The notes below the pieces were generated by a model. It worked only from the letters and a program-made list of their open reading frames with translations, was not told the DNA's origin and made no database searches. Both the position numbers and the translations under genes were made by a program. Positions 1 to 10,679 of a stretch of 64,000 bases of DNA are shown one piece after another. How positions within the stretch are numbered: the stretch's first letter is position 1; each line of letters begins with the position of its first letter. Origin of the DNA: Hypericum androsaemum (lineage: Eukaryota; Streptophyta; Magnoliopsida; Malpighiales; Hypericaceae); the NCBI GenBank assembly GCA_963995505.1, contig OZ023190.1, positions 9,232,162-9,296,161 on the forward strand, read 5' to 3'.

Positions 1-371
1 TCTTTCCTTTTCTTGCCTTATCTTGCCTTTTCAATCCTTTTCTTGCCTTTTCTTGCCTTATCTTGCCTTTTTTTTTCTTTTCTTGCCTTATCTTGGCTTT
101 ACTTGACTCATCTTTCATTTTCTTGCCTTTCCTTCTCTTATCTTGCCTTTTCTTGCCTTTTCCTGCCTTTTCCTTGCCTTTTCTTTCCATTTCTTGCCTT
201 ATCTTCCCTTTTCTTGCCTTATCTTGCCTTTTCTTTTCTTTTCTTTCATTTGCTTGCCTTTTCATGCCTTTTCTTTGCTTTTCATTCCTATTCCTCGCCT
301 TTTCTTTTCTTTTATTTCCTTTTCTTGCATTTTCCTTGCCTTTTCTTGCCTTATCTTGCCTTTTCTTGCCT
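1..371 (+). repeat. Decamer satellite-like array, pyrimidine on plus strand
   Basis: Degenerate tandem repeat with a unit close to CCTTTTCTTG and the common variant CCTTATCTTG. The plus strand is almost all C and T with one G per unit. The block is nearly the same as 27573-27852, including shared rare variants, and both copies lead straight into a family A LTR, so this is one arm of a segmental duplication. The long open frames in it arise because a C/T-rich strand can hardly form stop codons. No gene is seen. Confidence 0.9.
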
Positions 372-1151
372 TGATGTGAGCACACCTACGAACACACCTA
401 CATTCAAGCCACAAGACTCACGGCAAGTGCACGTACCAATTGGACCGGTGACACGAGCAAGAGCCAAAAAGTTTCAGGCAGAATTTAATGGATTAATGCA
501 AGAAGTCTGGGCTCAAGATGGTGCGTACAAGTGCAAGGACGTGCATGAGGCCCATGCAAAGCCCATGCACGTGATAGAGGCTATTTGGGAAGCTTGACAT
601 GCACGTAAGCTTCTAGATGCATGCGCACATGGAGAATCAAGAAGAATCAGCCTATTTAGTCCGTGCATCTACTTGTTTTGGACGTGCAGCTATTAGTTAT
701 TCTATTAGATATTATTTGCTTATATTATTCCTTATTTAGTTGAATAAATTCGGCCAGAATCTCCTTAGATTAGGAAAGAGAGTTTTGGCCAGCCTTTGAA
801 CTCCTTTTAAGGAGTTAGCTTGTTTAGGAATACTTTGGTACTTTGGAGCCTATATAAGGAGGTCTCCTAGCAATAAAACGTACACAACTTTTGAGATTGA
901 TAATTTTGTGAGTTAGATACTCCTTGCGCGTTCTTGCTAATTGCTGGATTGCTTAGCTTGAGCGAATCTTTCACTTATCAAACGATTCCTCCATCATCGT
1001 TTGTGGCGTGATTCGACTTGGACCAAAGGTTCACGAAATTCCATTGCTCGGTTTGCGGCTATTCCAAACCAAGGTTCTTGCAAGGCTCGAGTTTGTGGGT
1101 TGCGGTCTGTTCCATCCAAAGTAGCACGATCCGTTGTGAATCTCCTGCCGG
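372..1151 (+). mobile_element. Damaged family A LTR, 3' end missing
   Basis: Starts TGATGTGAGC and matches the LTRs of element A2 (27853-28643 and 43010-43800) over about 780 bp with a handful of differences. It contains the in-LTR coding tail (stop at 595-597), a TATATAAG box near 851 and AATAAA near 872. It lacks the last dozen bases of the LTR: after the CCTGCCGG at 1144-1151 the sequence jumps. No internal region and no matching right-hand TSD are present. It is probably a duplicated and recombined copy of the left end of A2, not an ordinary solo LTR. Confidence 0.85.
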
Positions 1152-1176
1152 ATCCAAAGTAGCACGTTCGTGGGTT
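1152..1176 (+). other. Scrambled LTR-to-array junction
   Basis: After 1151 the text repeats two pieces found slightly upstream in the same LTR (ATCCAAAGTAGCACG, then TTCGTGGGTTGCC) and then passes into array units. This looks like template switching or microhomology-mediated repair, with TTGCC as the shared word between LTR and array. Confidence 0.6.
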
Positions 1177-1453
1177 GCCTTATCTTTCCTTTTCCTTGCC
1201 TTTTTCTTGCCTTACCTTTCCTTTTCTTTCCTTTTCTTTCCTCATCTTTAATTTTCTTTCCTCAGCTTTCATTTTCTTTCCTTATCTTTCCTTTCCTTCA
1301 TTATCATGACATATCTTGCCTTTTTTTGCCTTATCTTTCCTTTTCTAGCCTTATCTTTCTTTTTCTTGGCTTTCCTTACCTTTTCTTTCCTTTCTTGCCT
1401 TTTCTTTCCTTTTCTTGCCTTTTCTTTCCTTTTCTTGCCTTATCTTGCCTTAT
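1177..1453 (+). repeat. Decamer array, pyrimidine on plus strand
   Basis: Same degenerate CCTTTTCTTG units. It ends in CTTAT at 1449-1453, which is the left TSD of element C1. The array resumes at 4219 with the same five bases, so C1 interrupts one array. No gene is seen. Confidence 0.9.
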
Positions 1454-2223
1454 TGATGTGAATCTTGTTACGGATCCACACGGAAGCCGGATCTATCTAC
1501 GTTCAGATTGATGGAGATCTCGACCCAATGCTCACAACCAAACAAGAACCTTGGTATTAAGACCGCGACCCGCTGCTTGAGTTGAAACAAGAACCTTGAT
1601 ATGTCGATGACGCCACAAACGGTGATGAAGATCCGCTTGATAAGTCGATAGTGAACTCGACGGAATCCCTCCGTTGTGTTCGAACAGTTCCGAAGAACCA
1701 AGAGAGCAAAGCCCACGTTTTTCAATCAATAATTGTCTCCTTTTCTCATTGCATAAGCCTCTATAAATAGGCTCAATATTACAAAGAGATTCCAAATCAA
1801 ACAACTCCTAAAAATCTGGCTGGAAAGGGAAACTAAAAAAGAAACAAATCTCAGCCTTTTAGGAAGGCTAAAAACGTGACAAACAAGCTAAATAAGCCAA
1901 GAGTTGTTGGAATATAACTTCCTAATCAAAACTAATGGCTGAAATAAACTTCCTAAATAGAATGCCCAAATCAGAGAGAATGAATCTTCAAGATCTTTGC
2001 TGCTGAAAGGACCTTCTAAAACTTGTATTTAAGGTCATAAACTCAGCTGAATTTCGTGGCTCTTGGTCCATGGACTTTAAGAAATTTGCTTGAGCCCAAC
2101 TCTCCAAAGTATGCTTGGAAATCAGTCCACAAAGTTGTGACTTGAAGTGCTTTGTGTGTGCTCTCTCACTTGGTCAGATTGGCACTTGAAATCATCATAT
2201 GAGAGCTTCCCATATTCATATCA
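1454..2223 (-). repeat. C1 3' LTR
   Basis: 770 bp. On the minus strand it begins TGATATGAAT and ends ATTCACATCA. It is nearly identical to 3449-4218. Confidence 0.93.
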
Positions 2224-3200
2224 TTCCCCTCCTCTTGAAAGGGATTTGTCCTCAAATCCTCGCATATGTCATAGTGCCACAAATTAACAACCATGCTGGA
2301 ACAAGGTTGAGTCTTCGAACGTCGTGGTTGTACTTGATACCTTCCGTTCCAACAGAACAAGAACTTCGATCTTAAAGAATCTGAAGTCATCTCCAACTCA
2401 AAAGCCAAAGCCCTACTAATCCATTTAAGCATTTCTTTGAACTTCAAACTATTCCAGATGTTGATCAACGGTGAACCTCCAATATAATCAAACTTGTTCA
2501 CTCCCAAGAAATCAATATGCTCAATATATTCAACGTGAAAATCTGGAAACATGTAAGATATGGGTGGATCCTCTTCCTTGTTAACAGCAACAATAAGTTC
2601 TTCATGTTCACCATCAATAGGAATTGTGCACTTCGTCATGTGAACAATATCCACCACAGATGATTCGTCAAATAAATCTCTTAGGTAAAGTAGTGACATG
2701 GTATGGTCATCAAAATAATCTCCATCAAATAAATCAATGGAATATTCACCAAACTCCTCCCATGTCAAAACCTCTTCAAAAACTTCATTTGAAGGCATAC
2801 CAATTTCAGAACAACATACATTTTCCTCAATGTTGCACTTAGATTGAATGATCTTCTCTTGTTGTACTTTACTAACTTCTCTTATATGCAAGTCAATTTT
2901 CCTTGCCAAAGACATAAGTTTCTCCCAGCTGTCTTCATCATCCCATGTTGTAACACTAAGAGTGCTATCACCTCTAACCCCAATCTTTCTTTGTTGAGCT
3001 CTTGTATCCCTGCATACATTAGGAACATCATGTATCCTCTCTTGTTTGCACACTATCCGGTCCACCTTTTCGCTGAGCTTCTTGACCTCCGTTCTCATTA
3101 TATGCCTCATCCCACTAAGAAGGGCGTCCATAAACGTGTGTGGATCACCAACCAATGGTGCAACACCTTCAACGGATCTTCTTGAGTAGTTATAAGACAT
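2166..3200 (-). CDS. Unrecognised protein of the non-autonomous element (C1 copy)
   Basis: 344 residues, start at 3200 because the motif MSYNYSRRS opens all five copies in this window. I do not recognise the family. Residues about 1-55 resemble the start of the A-type gag (FMDALLSGMRHIMRTEVKKLSEKVD against FVEAL..MMRAEMEPLQQRMD in short aligned pieces) and are probably coiled coil. The middle is acidic, with the conserved block EEVLTWEEFGEYSIDLFDG. A basic stretch (VQPRRSK) follows, then [13 protein letters not shown], the phrase that ends pol in families A and B. This copy has an extra helix-rich segment (around residues 85-120) missing from the others. The last dozen residues are encoded in the LTR and lack the TRARA tail. 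The frame is open, with no zinc knuckle and no enzyme motif. Function unknown; an altered Gag is the best guess. Confidence 0.7.
   Translation of the reverse strand: MSYNYSRRSVEGVAPLVGDPHTFMDALLSGMRHIMRTEVKKLSEKVDRIVCKQERIHDVPNVCRDTRAQQRKIGVRGDSTLSVTTWDDEDSWEKLMSLARKIDLHIREVSKVQQEKIIQSKCNIEENVCCSEIGMPSNEVFEEVLTWEEFGEYSIDLFDGDYFDDHTMSLLYLRDLFDESSVVDIVHMTKCTIPIDGEHEELIVAVNKEEDPPISYMFPDFHVEYIEHIDFLGVNKFDYIGGSPLINIWNSLKFKEMLKWISRALAFELEMTSDSLRSKFLFCWNGRYQVQPRRSKTQPCSSMVVNLWHYDICEDLRTNPFQEEGNDMNMGSSHMMISSANLTK
2224..2236 (-). other. Polypurine tract of C1
   Basis: On the minus strand this reads AAGAGGAGGGGAA directly before the 3' LTR, the usual plus-strand primer position. The same tract occurs in A, B and C2. 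Confidence 0.85.
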
Positions 3201-3434
3201 TCTTGCAGATTCTCCTTTTTTCTACTTTCAACTTTTCTTTTTTTGATTTTTTTTTCAGCCTTCTTTCTTCTTCTTTTCTTGGCTGCCTTCTTCTCTATCT
3301 TTCTTTTTTTTCGGAATTTTTTTTCCTCTTTTTTTTTCTTTCTCCAACTCAGACTAAAATAAGAACAATAATTGAAAACTAATGAAAACAAAAACGAAAT
3401 TTAAAGGATAGATAGAACTGAAATAGAAGTCTAA
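3201..3434 (-). other. C1 leader, A-rich low complexity
   Basis: Between primer-binding site and start codon. On the minus strand it is strongly purine-rich (long runs of A and AAG). The same leader occurs before the open frame in C2, D3 and C5. It could code a lysine-rich peptide in another frame, but I see no reason to believe that. Confidence 0.7.
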
Positions 3435-3446
3435 GCTCTGATACCA
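3435..3446 (-). other. Primer-binding site of C1
   Basis: Minus strand TGGTATCAGAGC, two bases inside the 5' LTR; complementary to the 3' end of plant initiator tRNA-Met. Confidence 0.9.
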
Positions 3447-3448
3447 AA

Positions 3449-4218
3449 TGATGTGAATCTTGTTACGGATCCACACGGAAGCCGGATCTATCTACGTTCA
3501 GATTGATGGAGATCTCGACCCAATGCTCACAACCAAACAAGAACCTTGGTATTAAGACCGCGACCCGCTGCTTGAGTTGAAACAAGAACCTTGATATGTC
3601 GATGACGCCACAAACGGTGATGAAGATCCGCTTGATAAGTCGATAGTGAACTCGACGGAATCCCTCCGTTGTGTTCGAACAGTTCCGAAGAACCAAGAGA
3701 GCAAAGCCCACGTTTTTCAATCAATAATTGTCTCCTTTTCTCATTGCATAAGCCTCTATAAATAGGCTCAATATTACAAAGAGATTCCAAATCAAACAAC
3801 TCCTAAAAATCTGGCTGGAAAGAGAAACTAAAAAAGAAACAAATCTCAGCCTTTTAGGAAGGCTAAAAACGTGACAAACAAGCTAAATAAGCCAAGAGTT
3901 GTTGGAATATAACTTCCTAATCAAAACTAATGGCTGAAATAAACTTCCTAAATAGAATGCCCAAATCAGAGAGAATGAATCTTCAAGATCTTTGCTGCTG
4001 AAAGGACCTTCTAGAACTTGTATTTAAGGTCATAAACTCAGCTGAATTTCGTGGCTCTTGGTCCATGGACTTTAAGAAATTTGCTTGAGCCCAACTCTCC
4101 AAAGTATGCTTGGAAATCAGCCCACAAAGTTGTGACTTGAAGTGCTTTGTGTGTGCTCTCTCACTTGGTCAGATTGGCACTTGAAATCATCATATGAGAG
4201 CTTCCCATATTCATATCA
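3449..4218 (-). repeat. C1 5' LTR
   Basis: 770 bp, matching 1454-2223 with about 3 differences by eye. Contains a TATA-like box on the minus strand at 3756-3764. Confidence 0.93.
3756..3764 (-). promoter_or_regulatory. TATA-like box in C1 5' LTR
   Basis: Minus strand TATTTATAG, in the same relative place as the clear TATATAAG boxes of the other LTR families. Inference from position and sequence. Confidence 0.5.
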
Positions 4219-6333
4219 CTTATATTGCCTTTTCTTCCCTTTTTTGGCCTTTTCTTGCCTTTTCTTTCCTTTACTCTTCTTTTCATGCGTTTTCTTGCCT
4301 TATCCTACTTTTTCTTGCCTTTCCTTGCCTTTTCTTTCCTTTTCTTTCCCTTTCTAGCCTTTCATTACCTTTTCTTTCCTTTTCTTGCCTTACCTCGCCT
4401 TTTCTTCCCTTCCTTGCCTATCCTTGCCTTTTGTTGCCTTGTCTTGCCTTTTCTTCCCTTAACTTCCCTTTTCTTACCTTATCTTTCCTTTCCTAGCCTT
4501 TCATTACCTTTTCTTTCCTTTTGTTGCCTTGTCTTGCCTTTTCTTCCCTTAACTTCCTTTTTCTTACCTTATCTTTCCTTTTCGTGCCTTTTCATGGCGT
4601 TTCTTGCCTTTCCTTGCATTTTCTTGCCTTTCCACCCTTTTTCTTGCCTTATCTTGCCTTTTCTTTCCTTTTCTTGCCTTTTCATTGCCTTTTTTTCCTT
4701 TTCTTGCCTTTACCTTGCCTTTTCTTTCTTTTTCTTGCCTTTTCTTGCCTTATCTTACCTTTTCCTTATCTTTTCTTTCCTTTTCTTGCCTTATCTTGCC
4801 TCATCTTTTATTGTCTTTCCTTTTCTTGCCCTTCCTTCCCTTATCTTGCCTTTTCTTGCCTTTTCTTTCCTTTTCTTGCCTTATCTTGCCCTTTCTTGCC
4901 TTTTGATGCCTTATCTTTCCTTATCTTTCTTTTTCTTTCCTTTTCTTTTCTTTTATTGCCTTGTCTAGCATTTTCTTACCATTTTTTTCCTTTTCTTGCC
5001 TTTTCTTGCCTTTTCAAGCCTTTTCTTACCTATTCTTTCCTTTTATTGCCTTTTATTGCCTTATCTTACCTATTCTTTCCTTTTATTGCCTTTTCATGCC
5101 TTTTCTTACCTATTCTTTCCTTTTATTGCCTTTTCTTTCCTTTTCTTGCCTTATCTTTCATTTTCTTTCATTTTATTTCCTTTTCTTATCTTTTCTTGCC
5201 TTATCTAGCCTTTTCTTACCTCTTCTTGCATTGTCTTGTCTTTTCTTGCCTTTTCTTACCTTTTCTTTCCTTATATTGCCTTTTCTTCCTATATCTTTCC
5301 TTTTCCTTCCTTATCTTGCCTTATCTTACCTTTTCATGCCTTTTCTTTTCTTTTTTTCCTTTTCTTTCCTTTTATTACCTTTTCTTACCTTTTCTTGCCT
5401 TATCTTGCCTTATCTTACCTTTTCCTTGCCTTTTCTTACCTTTTCTTAAAATATCTTGCCTTTTCTTGCATTATCTTTCCTTTTATTTCATTTTCTTCCA
5501 TTTTCTTGCCTTTTCATGCCCTATCTTCCCTTGTCTTGCATTTTCTTACCTTTTCCTTGCCTTTTCTTGCTTTACCTTGCCTTTTCTTGCCTTATCTTGC
5601 CTTTTATTTTCTTTTCTTTCCTTTTCTTGCCTTAGCATGCCTTTTCTTTCCTTTTTGCCCTTTCTTACTTTTTCTTTCCTTTTCTTGCCTTATCTTGGCT
5701 TTACTTGCCTCATCTTTCATTTTCTTGGTTTTCCTTCCTTATCTTGCCTTTTCTATCCTTTTCTTTCCTTTTCTTACCTTTTCTTGCCTTATCTTTCTTT
5801 TTCTTTCATTTTCTTGCCTTTCCTTGCATTTTCTTGCCTTATCATGCCTTTTCTTATCTTTCCTTGCCTTATCTTGCCTTTTCTGCCCATATCTTGCCTT
5901 ATCTTGCCTTTTCATAGCTTTTCAGTCCTTTTCTTGCCTCTTCTTGCCTTTCCTAGCCTTTTCTTGCCTTTTCATGCCTTATTTTCTTTTTCTTTCCTTT
6001 TCTGGCATTTTCTTACCTTTTCTTGCCTCATCTTGCCTTTTCTTGTCTTTTCATGCCTTTTCTTACCTTATTTTTCCTTATCTTGCCTTTTCTTGCCTTA
6101 TCTTTCCTTTTCTTGCCTTATCTTGCCTTTTCTTGCCTTATCTTGCCTTATCTTTCCTTTTCTTTCTTTATCTTGCCTCATCTTCCCTTTTCATGGCTTT
6201 TCTTTCCTTTTCTTGCCTTTTCTTGCCTTTTCGTGCCTTTTCCTTGCCTTTTCTTGCCATATCTTTCCTTTTCTTGCATTTCCTTACCTTTTCTTGCCTT
6301 ATCTCGCCTTTCCTGCCTTTTTGTTGCCTTTTC
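4219..6333 (+). repeat. Decamer array, pyrimidine on plus strand, 2.1 kb
   Basis: Continues the array split by C1. Long frames rich in Phe, Leu and Ser in all three plus frames are a by-product of the C/T-rich unit. Local tandem copies sit on top of the 10-bp period: a 90-bp unit at 4431-4520 and 4521-about 4590, and shorter ones around 5016-5130. It ends TTTTC at 6329-6333, the probable left TSD of element E. No gene is seen. Confidence 0.92.
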
Positions 6334-6823
6334 TGACGTAGGACGTCCATGTTTCTCGTCCATTCGGCCTACTCTTTCTCTCTTGCATGGTGTGCATGCT
6401 AGTTATTATGACAAACTGTCCGAATTGTATGTGTGTTTAATGTGCGTGTGTAATGCGTATGTAATAAGGCAAGTTAATCCCATTATGAGGGGTTAAAGCT
6501 GGTGAAATGGCTGGCTGGAGGCGAGGAGGTGCGTGATCCTTGTCGCCTTAATGTTGCCTGGAATCACGCCCCTATTTGTATTCATTTTGAAGGAATAAAC
6601 GGACAGCAGAAAAGAAGTTAAGCAAAAGACTTACCGTGTTGGTGTAAGCTAGCCCCAACTTGCATGGATTTGCAATTGTTCTAAAGATTGGCCCTCTTAT
6701 TGGCTGTTTTCCTACGAAAACCCACCTTTGGTTTGATTCTGAAGGATCGAGCTCAAGGCAACTATCTTGTTCGTTTCACGTCTGAGTCAGCGTGTTGCCA
6801 ACTCCTTCCGTTGTGCTACGTCA
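6334..6823 (+). repeat. E 5' LTR
   Basis: 490 bp with perfect short inverted ends TGACGTAG and CTACGTCA. A polyadenylation-type AATAAA lies at 6594-6599. I see no convincing TATA box. Confidence 0.92.
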
Positions 6824-6825
6824 AG

Positions 6826-6837
6826 TGGTATCAGAGC
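6826..6837 (+). other. Primer-binding site of E
   Basis: TGGTATCAGAGC two bases after the 5' LTR; initiator tRNA-Met type. Confidence 0.92.
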
Positions 6838-6996
6838 CTGAATACGATCAGATCAATTTCCATATTGATCAAGAGTGAACAATATCACCTAGTGAGTTTG
6901 AGAGAGCCCCATCTACGAGCCGATCCACAAGACTTTGTGATCTCCTGATCCAAGTCTCAATTTTACCCACCTAACACCACCAAAAGCCGATGCACT

Positions 6997-9900
6997 ATGG
7001 CCGATCCTAATGATACTCCAAGACCCGATATGAATCAGAGATTCACTCAAATGGAGGCGGCAATTCAGGCAATCCTTACACGCCTGGACAACCTCGTTGT
7101 GCAACCACCCGGAGGGCAACCCCCTCCAGCTGAGGTACGTAATGATCAAAGAGAGGAAGAGGAGGATGTAGATTCTGATGCTACCCTTAATGTGAGAAGG
7201 GGAGGAAGAGTGTTGAGAGGACGTGGTAGAAGAGGTGGTAGACATGGTGATCTAGGACGTGCTCCTGGAAGAGAAGTCTATAGGGAGGATTATGAGCGTG
7301 GAGGAGAGTATAGGAGGGTGGATCGTCCATTCAAAATGAACATAGAGAAATTCTATGGTGATGCGGATGTAGAGGGATTTCTCAATTGGATGGACTCGGT
7401 GGAGAAGTACTTCGATTGCATGGATCTCACGGAGGAGCAGAAGGTGAGTTACGTGGCTTTCAAGTTAGAGTCAGGAGCTGCCGTATGGTGGAGGAAGGAA
7501 CAAGAGTCTCGTAGGAGGCGAGGAGATCGACCAATTCGTGATTGGCCGACTATGGAGCAAGCCCTACGTGAGAGATTTCTTCCTGTGGATTACCATCAAA
7601 CCTTGTACTCGCAATTCTTGACTTGCACCCAAGGTAACCGATCCATAGACGAGTATACGTCAGAATTTATAAGGCTAGCATCTCGTAATGACGTGGAGGA
7701 GAATGAGGACCAGATGATAGCCCGTTTTGTTGAGGGCCTTCATTATGAAATCAAGAGTAGGATGGAGTTTGATACGTTCTTGTTTTTCAACGATGCTTGT
7801 GCAAAGGCGAGAAAAATAGGGGCTGCCTTGAGGAGGAAGAAAGCGCCCTCTATCCATTTTTCAGGGCCTGGTCAGGCTTCCACCTATTCAAGGGGAGGTG
7901 TGGAAAGGAGCACACCCCAAGCTTCCGAGCCTAAACTCCCTCCTAGCAAGCCTGCCCCTGTAATTGCACAAAGAAAGGGAAAAGAGGTAGCCACAACCTC
8001 ATCAATCCGATGTTTCAAATGCAATGAAATGGGCCACAAGTCTAGTGATTGCCCTAAACGCAAGTTTACACAACTTTGCGAGAAGGAAGATTCGGATGAG
8101 GAGGAGGAAGGGGCGTACTTGTGTGCACCCGTGGACGAGGATGATAAAGAAGAGGAGAACTCTGAAGGAGAAGAGTATTGTGGGGTCATACAGAAGGTAG
8201 CATTGACCGCAACCAAAAGAGATGACTCCCAACGTAATAACTTGTTTCGCACGAGTTGTCATGTTGGGAAAGTTGTGTGCGAAGTGATAATTGATGGAGG
8301 CAGCCAGGAGAACTTTGTGAGTAGCAAGACAGTGGAGAAGCTTGGCTTGAAGACCTCGCCTCACCCCACTCCATACTCCATTTGATGGGTTAGATCCGGG
8401 GGTGGAATCAAGGTTAATTCAAGGTGCACCATTCCTATCACAATTGGCAAGTATTCGGACTTAGTCGAATGTGATGTCCTTGAAATGGATGCATGCAACA
8501 TCCTTCTTGGACGACCGTGGGAATTTGACAACAAGGTTGTGCACCGCGGAGAGGAGAACACGTACGAGTTAAAGAAAGGAGGCGAGAAGTTCACGTTATT
8601 GCCGAAGAAGCCAAAGTACGTGAAGAGTGCCAAGCAACTTGTGTCGATGGTGACTTCCTCTCGTGTTCTCGCGAGTTGTTTCCAAGAGGCGGGTTTCCTC
8701 CATATGCTCGTGATGACAAGTTCACAAGAACCAGGAGAGAAAGACAGCGAGCTGATTCCGGACGTGGTCTTGAAATTATTTAACGAATTCCCTGAGCTGA
8801 TCGATGAGGAGTTGCAAAAAGGGGTGCCTCCCTTGCGAGATATCCAACATCGGATTGATCTCATCCCTGGTGCAACACTTCCGAACCTTCCTCATTATAG
8901 AATGAGTCCGAAGGAGAACCAGATCTTGAGGGAACAAGTTCAAGAGCTTCTTGACAAAGGACAAGTGCAAGAAAGCTTGAGTCCTTGTGGAGTTCCTGCA
9001 TTGCTTGTGCCAAAGAAAGATGGTACGTGGAGAATGTGCGTAGATAGTCGCGCCATCAACAAGATCACAATTGGATATCGTTTTCCAATCCCGCGCCTTG
9101 ATGACATGCTGGACAACTTAAGTGGTGCATCCATTTTCTCCAAGATTGATTTAAGAAGTGGATACCATCAAATCAGAATTCGTCCCGGAGATGAATGGAA
9201 GACCGCCTTCAAGACACGTGATGGACTCTATGAGTGGCTTGTAATGCCATTCGGATTGACAAACGCGCCCAGTACCTTCATGCGTCTTATGCATCAAGTC
9301 TTTAAACCCTTCCTTGACAAGTCAGTGGTGGTGTATTTTGATGACATTCTGGTTTACAGCCAATCCGAGGATGATCATCTTAAGCATTTGAAGGAGGTGT
9401 TCACGGCTCTGAGAGACAATCAACTCTATGTTAACCTAAAGAAATGTAGCTTTTGGAAGGACAAGCTACTTTTCTTAGGGTTTGTGGTTGGAAAGGAGGG
9501 AATTCACGTGGATCAAGCCAAGATTGATGCTATTAGATCGTGGCCTGCCCCTCAGAATGTGAGTCAAACGAGGAGCTTCCTTGGTTTGGCAAGCTTCTAT
9601 AGAAGATTTATTCGGGAATTCAGCTTGCTTGCACCTCCTTTGACTTCCTTGCTCAAGAAACAAACCCCTTTCGTGTGGAGCACCGAAGCCGAGCAAGCTT
9701 TCCAAATTCTTAAAAACAAGCTGAGTAGTGCACCCGTGCTAGCCCTCCCTGATTTCGCAAAATTGTTCGAAGTGGAGGTGGATGCATCCGGACTTGGAAT
9801 TGGAGCCGTGCTTTCACAAGAAAAGAAGCCCGTAGCTTTTTTCAGTGAAAAGCTGAGTGAAGCCAGATTGAAGTGGACCACGTATGAGAAAGAGTTCTAC

Positions 9901-10163
9901 GCGGTCTTCCGAGCACTCAAGACGTGGGAACACTACTTGATTGGTAAGGAATTCGTCCTCTTTACTGATCATAGAGCACTGAAATTCTTGCATGATCAAT
10001 CGAAGTTAAGCAATCCCATGCATGCACGTTGGTGTACATATCTTCAAAAATTTCCATTTCGTATTTCTCATAAGAGTGGAAATCAAAATGTAGTAGCTGA
10101 CGCATTGAGTAGAAGGATTGCATTGCTCACTGAACTACGTGGAACCATCACCTCATTTGATTG
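6997..10163 (+). pseudogene. gag-pol: E gag-pol, first part (gag, protease, RT, RNase H)
   Basis: Starts at the ATG of MADPND, the same start as in F. In order: acidic and Arg/Gly-rich N-terminus, capsid-like gag domain (RPFKMNIEKFYGD), zinc knuckle CFKCNEMGHKSSDC, protease motif IIDGGS, reverse transcriptase with [11 protein letters not shown], and RNase H with TDHRAL and [10 protein letters not shown] single in-frame TGA at 8383-8385 lies just after the protease motif; downstream the same frame stays open to the F insertion. When F and one TSD copy are ignored, the two parts total 4,401 bp with no frame change, so this one stop is the only lesion I find besides the insertion. The element needs gag and pol as one polyprotein in virus-like particles in the cytoplasm. 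Confidence 0.93.
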
Positions 10164-10656
10164 TAACGTAGCACAACGAAGCGTAAGCGAAATCTCGGAG
10201 GTGGAAACGTGAAAGTGAAAGGACTGCAATAGCTTTGCAACTTCCGAAGCTAAGCTAAAGGTTGCTGAAATAATTCCAGCGGTCAACTAGGACAATTCTA
10301 ATAAGGAAACACAGAAAACACTCCGCAATAACGTGCTCTTCAAAGAGTTTTTGGATTCAAATTCAGCTCCTCCTTATTCATTCAATTCGGACTTATAAGG
10401 AGGCGGGTTTACAGCCTACAATTATGCGGAAATAAAGGCTAAGCTCCTCCACTCCCTCTGGCCGTTTCCTCCACTTTAACCTCCCTACTTAATGACAATT
10501 ATCTGCCTTATTACATTAAAGACACAGTCCAATCAGCTGACCCAAATTAAAACGAAATTAAAACACACAACATTAATAGCGAACAACGCCATGCACTCGT
10601 CACCTTGATCAGGTCATGCACACGTCCAATGCACTTGTATTCGGCGTCCTACGCCA
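10164..10656 (-). repeat. F 3' LTR
   Basis: 493 bp, about 5 differences from 15285-15777 by eye. Confidence 0.94.
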
Positions 10657-10670
10657 TCCTCCCCTTCTTG
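10657..10670 (-). other. Polypurine tract of F
   Basis: Minus strand purine run (AAGAAGGGGAGGA) directly before the 3' LTR. Confidence 0.8.
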
Positions 10671-10679
10671 AAAACGATG

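Larger units (their letters stand above)
1454..4218 (-). mobile_element. C1: complete non-autonomous LTR retrotransposon
   Basis: A 2,765-bp element read on the minus strand. Two 770-bp LTRs (1454-2223 and 3449-4218) flank a minus-strand initiator-Met primer-binding site (3435-3446), a low-complexity leader, one open frame (3200-2166) and a polypurine tract (2224-2236). The TSD CTTAT is perfect at 1449-1453 and 4219-4223. By eye the two LTRs differ at about 3 of 770 positions, so this is the youngest insertion that I can date here. No protease, reverse transcriptase or integrase is encoded, so it must be moved by enzymes supplied elsewhere. Confidence 0.93.

Noticed and set aside
372..1151. 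Ordinary solo LTR
   Set aside because: Right end missing and no right TSD; its left flank duplicates the flank of A2, so it is better read as part of a duplication.
3107..3391. Lysine-rich minus-strand frame in the C1 leader
   Set aside because: Simple-sequence leader in another frame from the conserved protein; the A-rich leaders in other copies vary in length, so the frame is not kept.
4521..6341. Long open frame of about 600 codons rich in Phe, Leu, Ser and Pro in the array (and similar ones at 17393-20430, 24371-25503, 27129-27855, 43639-45300 and on the minus strand of 57908-63987)
   Set aside because: A C/T-rich 10-bp repeat rarely forms TAA, TAG or TGA, so several frames stay open at once. 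Composition follows the unit; there is no domain or codon bias.
6826..6837. tRNA gene near the TGGTATCAGAGC words
   Set aside because: Only the tRNA 3'-end complement is present, right after LTRs; no cloverleaf. These are primer-binding sites.
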